Shown here: positions 7,241 to 13,269 of the stretch, piece after piece
How positions within the stretch are numbered: the stretch's first letter is position 1
Layout: the number at the start of each line of letters is the position of its first letter
NCBI GenBank assembly: GCA_900548515.1
Contig: URKU01000051.1
Location: 1-13,269, forward strand
Reading direction: 5' to 3'
Source: an uncultured Collinsella sp.
Lineage (GTDB): Bacteria; Actinomycetota; Coriobacteriia; Coriobacteriales; Coriobacteriaceae
DNA: 13,269 nt
Made by a program: the position numbers and the translations under genes
The notes under the pieces: model-generated
The model's input: only the letters and a program-made list of their open reading frames with translations
What the model was told of the DNA's origin: nothing
The model's database searches: none

Positions 7241-7266
7241 AAAAAAGCGCACCCAAACGAGTGCGC
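7241..7266 (-). terminator. Intrinsic terminator directly before the YitT gene
   Basis: On the minus strand GCGCAC (7261-7266) pairs with GTGCGC (7247-7252) around an 8-nt loop, and six T follow (7241-7246); AAG before the stem can pair with the first T's. The next bases are the GAGGGAGG ribosome site of the YitT gene. It would end transcripts from secA-prfB, or act as an attenuator in a YitT leader RNA. Confidence 0.85.
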
Positions 7267-7288
7267 CTTGAACTTCTTGCCGTATTCG

Positions 7289-7294
7289 ATTCTA
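7289..7294 (-). promoter_or_regulatory. Possible -10 element for the YitT gene
   Basis: TAGAAT on the minus strand matches the -10 consensus at five of six positions and lies 60 nt before the YitT ATG. No good -35 is found at 16-18 nt. If used, the RNA would still carry the terminator hairpin at 7241-7266 in its leader. Confidence 0.25.
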
Positions 7295-7310
7295 CCGATT
7301 CGCCGGACAA

Positions 7311-7399
7311 AAACCACCCCTGCGCAGGGTTTACTCTGGATACAAAACCACACCGCTCGGAGGGTTTTAATCCATTTCCACATAAACCCGGGCGGTTTA
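7311..7399 (-). other. Three successive AAACC/GGTTT hairpins between prfB and the YitT gene
   Basis: Reading the minus strand, TAAACC (7394-7399) pairs with GGTTTA (7383-7388); AAAACC (7363-7368) pairs with GGTTTT (7344-7349); and AAACC (7328-7332) pairs with GGTTT (7311-7315). The loops differ. The first overlaps the prfB stop codon. Because all three share the same closing arms, any left arm could pair with any right arm, so the RNA could take several mutually exclusive folds. The stretch then leads to the terminator before the YitT gene. Confidence 0.55.
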
Positions 7400-8544
7400 A
7401 GCAGATGGGGTCTCCGCGTCAGCGTTGCCGGTGGCCCAGCGATGGTAGCCAATAACAAACGGGTCCAGGTCGCCATCGTCAAGAACGGCCTCGACATTGC
7501 TGGTCTCCACACCCGAGCGTAAATCCTTGACCATCTGGTACGGGTAGAGCACGTAGCTGCGAATCTGGTTGCCAAAACCAATCGTGGTCTTGGGTCCGCG
7601 GATCTCATCGAGCGCCTCGGCGCGCTTCTCGAGCTCAATCTCGTACAGACGAGCCTTGAGGATCTGCATGCACGCGGCCTTGTTCTGGATCTGGCTGCGC
7701 TCATTTTGGCAGGTAACCACAATGCCGCTGGGGAAATGCGTCACGCGCACGGCGGAGTCGGTGGTGTTGACGCCCTGACCGCCCGGGCCACTCGCGTGGT
7801 ACACGTCCACGCGGATGTCATCGGGACTGATCTCGATGTCGATATCATCGGGTAGCACGGGGATGACCTCGACGCCGGCAAACGTGGTCTGGCGGCGCTT
7901 CTTGTCGTCGGTGGGGCTAATGCGCACCAAGCGGTGGACGCCGGCCTCGGCGCGCAGCATGCCGAATGCGTCCTTGCCCTCGACGGTAAAGGTAGCGCGG
8001 TCGATGCCGATGACCTCGGCCGCGGGACAGTCGTTGATGGTGACCTTCCAGCCGCGACGCTGGCAGTACTTCATGTACATCTTAAAGAGCATGAAGGTCC
8101 AGTCCTGGGCCTCCAGACCACCCTGTCCGGGCTTGATGGTCACGATGGCATCGCCGTGATCGAACTCACCGGTAAACCAGCTCGAAAGCTCAAGCTCGTC
8201 GATGGCACGGGCAAGGCGCTCTGCCGTAGCGGCAGCTTCCTCGCGCAATGCAGCGGCGTCGGGGTCATCCCCCATCTCCTCGGCAAGCTCCAGCGCGGCG
8301 CGGGCATCGGAAAGCTCGCCGCGCGCGGTGTCCACGGCAGCGATATCTTCCTTGGTGCGCGCGATCTCCTCCATGGTGGCACGGGCAGCGTCGGCATCAT
8401 CCCAAAAGCCGGGGGCCACGCTTTTAGCCTCGAGCTCAGTCACGCGCGTGCGCTTTTCGTCCAAATGGAGATACGACTCGACCTCGCCGAGCCGGTCCGC
8501 AAACGCGTCCAGCTCGGCGGGCGTTACCTCTAAAGCCTCAGCCA

Positions 8545-8545
<1 letters not shown>
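7397..8545 (-). CDS. prfB: Peptide chain release factor 2 (RF2)
   Basis: A 382-residue class I release factor with a helical N-terminal domain (about 1-115), the catalytic SGPGGQGVN loop (GGQ at 255-257) that triggers peptidyl-tRNA hydrolysis, and the RF2-type decoding region at 209-222. Its position after secA, its length and its overall sequence indicate RF2, which reads UAA and UGA. The tripeptide that is SPF in typical RF2 is SPT here (S210, P211, T212; codons 7910-7918), followed by DDKKRRQTTF in place of the usual D-S/N-x-GRR segment. No programmed UGA frameshift site is present, since the frame is uninterrupted. The ATG (8543-8545) shares its A with the secA stop TAA (TAATG), so translation is probably coupled; AGGA lies about 8 nt before. 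Stop TAA. Confidence 0.95.
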
Positions 8546-11352
<2,807 letters not shown>

Positions 11353-11413
11353 GTGGTTTTCCTTTTTGGCCATCGCCCACGCCGTGCAGCTGCGGGCGAG
11401 TTAAACACAGATA

Positions 11414-11419
11414 ATTGTA
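11414..11419 (-). promoter_or_regulatory. Possible -10 element for secA-prfB
   Basis: TACAAT on the minus strand matches TATAAT at five of six positions and lies about 62 nt before the chosen secA start. No clear -35 at the normal spacing. It lies after the strong rpmE terminator, so secA needs a promoter in this gap. The rest of the 341-bp gap 11353-11693 holds two inverted repeats and that terminator; 11421-11480 shows nothing I can name. Confidence 0.35.
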
Positions 11420-11481
11420 CTTTAGCCAAACAAGGCGCGCCCCATACGGTCGACCTCGACCGCCACGTAATAACTACGACC

Positions 11482-11518
11482 AACCTGCCAAAAAGGGACA
11501 GGTTTATTTTGGCAGGTT
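11482..11518 (+). repeat. Inverted repeat with internal GGGACAGGTT
   Basis: AACCTGCCAAAA (11482-11493) is perfectly mirrored by TTTTGGCAGGTT (11507-11518). The centre contains GGGACAGGTT (11495-11504), which recurs as a direct repeat at 11594-11603 and inverted at 11561-11570. It appears to be part of a composite REP-like block upstream of secA. Confidence 0.8.
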
Positions 11519-11548
11519 TTATCTGGGCAAACGCCGCCTCTCTGTCAT

Positions 11549-11615
11549 TTGGTGCAAACTAACCTGTCCCCTTCGCACCAATCTGGTGCAATGGGGACAG
11601 GTTGGCTTGCACCAA
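11549..11615 (+). repeat. Three-tier nested palindrome (REPIN-like)
   Basis: Outer arms TTGGTGCAA (11549-11557)/TTGCACCAA (11607-11615), middle arms AACCTGTCCCC (11561-11571)/GGGGACAGGTT (11593-11603), and inner arms GCACCA (11575-11580)/TGGTGC (11584-11589) are all perfect. The GGTGC word appears in both outer and inner tiers. The right half resembles the left arm of the repeat at 4209-4275. Confidence 0.85.
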
Positions 11616-11616
11616 T

Positions 11617-11657
11617 AAAAAGAAAAGGGCCGCGCACCCAAATGGATGCACGGCCCT
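11617..11657 (-). terminator. Rho-independent terminator after rpmE
   Basis: On the minus strand the segments 11644-11657 and 11626-11639 form a 14-pair stem (two G-T pairs) with an ATTT loop, beginning AGGGCCG and ending CGGCCCT, followed by TTTCTTTTT. It lies 36 nt past the rpmE stop. This is among the strongest terminators in the window and separates rpmE from secA. Confidence 0.92.
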
Positions 11658-11693
11658 CATGCCATGAATGCGAGTGATTCCGCGGCGAGCTAT

Positions 11694-12119
11694 TTACTCA
11701 GCAGCCTCGGTGGTCTCGGCCTCGGCAGCGGCCTCCTCGACGGGAGCCTCTGCGGGAGCCTCAGCAGCCTGCTTGGCAGCCTCCTCGGCGAACTTAGCGG
11801 CACGCTTAGCCTTCTCGGCAGCCTTAGCCTCAGCGGCGGCCTTGCGAGCGGCCTCGGCCTCAGCAGCCTTGGCAGCCTTGGCAGCCTTGGCCTCCTCGGC
11901 CTTCTTGAGCTGGGCGGCAGCGGCGCCACCGAACTTGTCGGCGAAGCGCTGGACGCGTCCACCGGTGTCGACGAACTTCTGCTGGCCGGTGTAGAACGGG
12001 TGGCACTCGTTGCAAAGCTCAACCTTCATCTCGGACACGGTAGCGTGCGTCTTGAAGGTGTTGCCGCAGGAGCACGTCACCGTGCACTCGACATACTGGG
12101 GATGGATACCCTGCTTCAT
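11694..12119 (-). CDS. rpmE: 50S ribosomal protein L31 with long Ala/Lys/Glu-rich C-terminal tail
   Basis: A 141-residue protein. Residues 1 to about 65 are a standard zinc-type L31: MKQGIHPQY start, TCSCGN with C16 and C18, CNECHPFYTG with C36 and C39, then the DTGGRVQRFADKFG block. Four cysteines in this spacing bind zinc in C+ L31 proteins; C12 is an extra one. L31 sits on the 50S central protuberance and bridges to the 30S head. Residues 66-141 are an added tail made largely of Ala, Lys, Glu and Arg, likely a long charged helix that turns acidic at the end (EAPVEEAAAEAETTEAAE). L31 is usually about 70-90 residues, so the tail nearly doubles it. The ATG at 12117-12119 has AAGGAG (12127-12132), 7 nt away. 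Stop TAA. The gene is monocistronic, with its own promoter, leader and terminator. Confidence 0.96.
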   Translation of the reverse strand: MKQGIHPQYVECTVTCSCGNTFKTHATVSEMKVELCNECHPFYTGQQKFVDTGGRVQRFADKFGGAAAAQLKKAEEAKAAKAAKAAEAEAARKAAAEAKAAEKAKRAAKFAEEAAKQAAEAPAEAPVEEAAAEAETTEAAE

Positions 12120-12197
12120 GGTAGGACTCCTTATTGGTCAGGCGCTGGTTACCGATCAGCGCATAAGGCGTCTTGGTTTCCGACCAAGACAACAAAC
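12120..12197 (-). promoter_or_regulatory. Structured 5' leader of rpmE (candidate L31 autoregulatory leader)
   Basis: The predicted leader of about 78 nt holds two hairpins on the minus strand: GTCTTGGT (12183-12190) with ACCAAGAC (12170-12177) around a 5-nt CGGAA loop, and GCGCTG (12157-12162) with CAGCGC (12142-12147) around a 9-nt loop. The AAGGAG ribosome site follows within 10 nt of the second. Ribosomal-protein L31 leader motifs are known from comparative genomics in Actinobacteria and Firmicutes. I cannot tell whether this one matches a described class. Confidence 0.5.
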
Positions 12198-12203
12198 TCG
12201 GCT

Positions 12204-12232
12204 ATGGTACCACGGCGCCGCGTGTCCCACAA
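12204..12232 (-). promoter_or_regulatory. Likely promoter of rpmE
   Basis: TTGTGG (12227-12232) and TACCAT (12204-12209) are 17 nt apart on the minus strand, and TGG precedes the -10, giving an extended -10. The hexamers match the consensus at three and four positions. The expected transcription start near 12197 fits the hairpin-bearing leader. Confidence 0.4.
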
Positions 12233-12317
12233 AAGGTTCACGGTCTTTTCGGCACAACGCGAGGAAAAATGACCCACGGATTACCGACAAATGGTCCCAT
12301 GAATTACCTTCAAAACG

Positions 12318-12368
12318 ACCCACGCACTGGTAGAACGTTGCAAATTTCAACGTTCTGGAATCGTGGGT
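12318..12368 (+). repeat. Nested palindrome beside toxin-antitoxin remnants
   Basis: AGAACGTTG (12332-12340) mirrors CAACGTTCT (12348-12356) around a 7-nt centre, and outside that ACCCACG (12318-12324) mirrors CGTGGGT (12362-12368). The word GACCCACG also occurs as a direct copy at 12271-12278. The right end touches the first recognisable codon of the BrnT-like fragment. Confidence 0.75.
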
Positions 12369-12489
12369 GCTGACGGTTTGCCATTGCGAGAGGCATGGCG
12401 GCTCGACCATCAGGATAATCTCGGCGAGAAAATCGACGAGGACAGAGGGACGGCAGTATTGGAGCTATCGAAACGAATGGCAAGGACGA
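12367..12489 (+). pseudogene. BrnT-like toxin, C-terminal fragment
   Basis: In this frame the sequence reads LTVCHCERHGG, then STIRIISARKSTRTEGRQYW. The IRIISARK...E.RQY block is the hallmark of the C-terminus of BrnT-family toxins (ribonucleases of type II toxin-antitoxin systems). The N-terminal two thirds, including the usual start, are missing; the sequence upstream is a palindromic repeat. The frame stays open past the fragment, but only out of frame over the antitoxin remnant. It is the only plus-strand coding remnant in the window. The call rests on one short motif, so family assignment is likely but not certain. Confidence 0.55.
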
Positions 12490-12493
12490 GATT

Positions 12494-12702
12494 ATGGAGA
12501 TGCCCGCCGAGGTCGACTTCTCCGACAGCGTTCCGAACCCCTACATCGGGAAGGTGCGCCGCCGCGTCACTATGAACATCGACGGCTAGAACATCGACTA
12601 CTTCAAGGCGGAGTCCGCCCGTACAGTGGTGCCGTATCAAGTCATCATCAGCATGTACCTGGCCGAGTGCCGCGGGCGGAGGAAGCGTCTGACGTTCGCG
12701 AA
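12494..12702 (+). pseudogene. BrnA-like antitoxin, broken by an in-frame TAG
   Basis: From ATG 12494 the frame reads MEMPAEVDFSDSVPNPY, then GKVRRRVTMNIDG, a TAG at 12587-12589, and on the other side NIDYFKAESARTVVPYQVI, then a MYLAEC block and RLTFA. The FSD.VPNPY start, R(R)VT.NIDG strand and DYFK.....VPYQ helices fit the BrnA antitoxin family, which has a ribbon-helix-helix DNA-binding fold. The stop falls in the middle of the DNA-binding part, and the usual terminal stop is also missing, since the frame runs on past 12702. It follows the BrnT fragment in the toxin-antitoxin order. It is probably a dead remnant. Confidence 0.6.
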
Positions 12703-12733
12703 CTGCAGTGGTGAGCATTCCCGCTTGGGCCGT

Positions 12734-12770
12734 AAAAGGAAGAGGGGGCTGGCAAGGCCAGTCCCCTCTT
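12734..12770 (-). terminator. Terminator after the small membrane protein gene
   Basis: On the minus strand a 14-bp stem (one mismatch; AAGAGGGG outermost, closing with CCCCTCTT) and 3-nt loop at 12740-12770 are followed by CCTTTTAC, a modest T-tract at 12734-12737. It begins 24 nt past the stop of the gene at 12794. Confidence 0.75.
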
Positions 12771-12793
12771 CTCTCATGACACTCGATTTGCAT

Positions 12794-13219
12794 TTACGGC
12801 ACGACGAAAGCCGGGCCGCTGGTTACCTTGTCAAATTCGAGCACCGACGTTCCGGTGTTCAAATAAAGGCTTCCTTGGTTTCCGTCTGCGGAGGCGTAAG
12901 CCAGGTGGACAAATCCGTAATCATCTCCTGATTGGTCGGCCAACATGAAGATGTTCGGATCGCCGGTTGTCTCAAATGAACCGTCGGTCACATTTCCATT
13001 GCTGTCGACGATTTGCCACCTGTTTTCGTCTTCCCCAAGGAAGGAGAGCTGGGTTAAGCCAGTCTCGTGGTCTCGGTACACTCCGTCTAGGCGGAACCCT
13101 TCGAAAATGCCATGTTTCAAGGTGTTCGCATCTTTTATGGATACGGCAGAGACTGCGATTGCGGCTATCGCGACCAATAACGCCAGCGCAATGGGTATTT
13201 TGGCGGAGCCGGTCTTCAT
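12794..13219 (-). CDS. Small membrane-anchored protein of unknown function
   Basis: A 141-residue protein I do not recognise. It has a short basic start (MKTGSAK), one hydrophobic segment at about 8-28 rich in Ala, Ile and Val, and then about 110 residues of acidic, Gly/Asp-rich sequence with alternating hydrophobics, suggesting a beta-rich domain outside the cell. There is no lipobox cysteine; the protein has no cysteine at all. The start is the ATG at 13217-13219, because AGGAGG (13228-13233) is 8 nt away; an in-frame GTG at 13226-13228 overlaps that site and is unlikely. Stop TAA, then a terminator. Base composition is lower in G+C than in secA or tkt, suggesting accessory sequence. It follows another reading frame by 1 nt, so it is probably the last gene of an operon that continues to the right. 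Confidence 0.75.
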   Translation of the reverse strand: MKTGSAKIPIALALLVAIAAIAVSAVSIKDANTLKHGIFEGFRLDGVYRDHETGLTQLSFLGEDENRWQIVDSNGNVTDGSFETTGDPNIFMLADQSGDDYGFVHLAYASADGNQGSLYLNTGTSVLEFDKVTSGPAFVVP

Positions 13220-13220
13220 G

Positions 13221-13269
13221 TCATTCACCTCCTTCGTATGTATCGAGGTATTCCTGCTTGAGCGTCTGC
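13221..13269 (-). CDS. 3' end of an upstream gene (partial, unidentified)
   Basis: One minus-strand frame from the right edge reads QTLKQEYLDTYEGGE and stops at TGA (13221-13223), 1 nt before the next ATG. Hydrophilic, helical-looking composition and the tight spacing favour it over the other frames, but 15 residues are too few to identify. The ribosome site of the next gene lies inside its last codons. Confidence 0.35.
   Translation of the reverse strand, partial: QTLKQEYLDTYEGGE

Noticed and set aside
11353..11373. Upstream ATG for secA (seven extra residues)
   Set aside because: The ribosome site AAAAAGGA lies inside those codons and serves the ATG at 11352, which gives the standard SecA start.
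11646..12272. 208-codon plus-strand frame opposite rpmE
   Set aside because: Its Ser/Leu/Gly-rich repeats are the complement of the alanine-rich L31 tail.
12626..12931. 101-codon plus-strand frame starting GTG
   Set aside because: Its first third is the far side of the broken antitoxin; the remainder passes through a terminator and antisense to the membrane protein gene.

Overview
This window reads as chromosomal core sequence of a GC-rich, Gram-positive member of the Actinomycetota. The best guess is the class Coriobacteriia (a Collinsella-like gut genus). That guess rests on inference: strong AGGAGG-type ribosome-binding sites, Ala/Asp/Glu-rich proteins, a split transketolase, and an L31 protein with an Ala/Lys/Glu-rich tail. 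No 16S or other decisive marker is present. Every intact gene is on the minus strand, so transcription runs from high to low coordinates.

In transcription order (right to left): the tail of an unidentified gene at the right edge; a small membrane-anchored protein of unknown function (12794-13219) with its own terminator; a stretch with decayed plus-strand remains of a BrnT/BrnA-type toxin-antitoxin pair (about 12367-12702) next to a palindrome; rpmE (ribosomal protein L31) with a promoter, a structured leader and a strong terminator; an intergenic block of palindromic repeats; secA and prfB, joined by a TAATG stop-start overlap; a leader-like stretch with three similar hairpins and a terminator directly before a YitT-family membrane protein gene; a two-gene split transketolase operon; a 500-bp gene-free stretch packed with inverted repeats; ftsE-ftsX (overlapping, with a terminator); and the 5' two thirds of an RNase R gene running off the left edge.

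The genes fall into known functional groups: protein export (SecA), translation termination (RF2), ribosome assembly (L31), cell division and wall hydrolase control (FtsEX), RNA decay (RNase R) and pentose phosphate metabolism (transketolase). The secA-prfB-(YitT)-...-ftsE-ftsX order resembles the Bacillus subtilis secA-prfB-yvjA-cccB-ftsE-ftsX region, with the transketolase pair where cccB would lie.

The points most worth a second look are an RF2 whose stop-codon tripeptide reads SPT rather than SPF, in a window where none of the nine complete genes ends in TGA; an FtsE with a roughly 170-residue Pro/Ala-rich N-terminal extension; several families of nested palindromes in the intergenic gaps, some sharing a GGGAC core; the AAACC/GGTTT hairpin series and SD-abutting terminator before the YitT gene; and a candidate L31 leader RNA. 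I did not find a complete, clearly new multi-gene system here.
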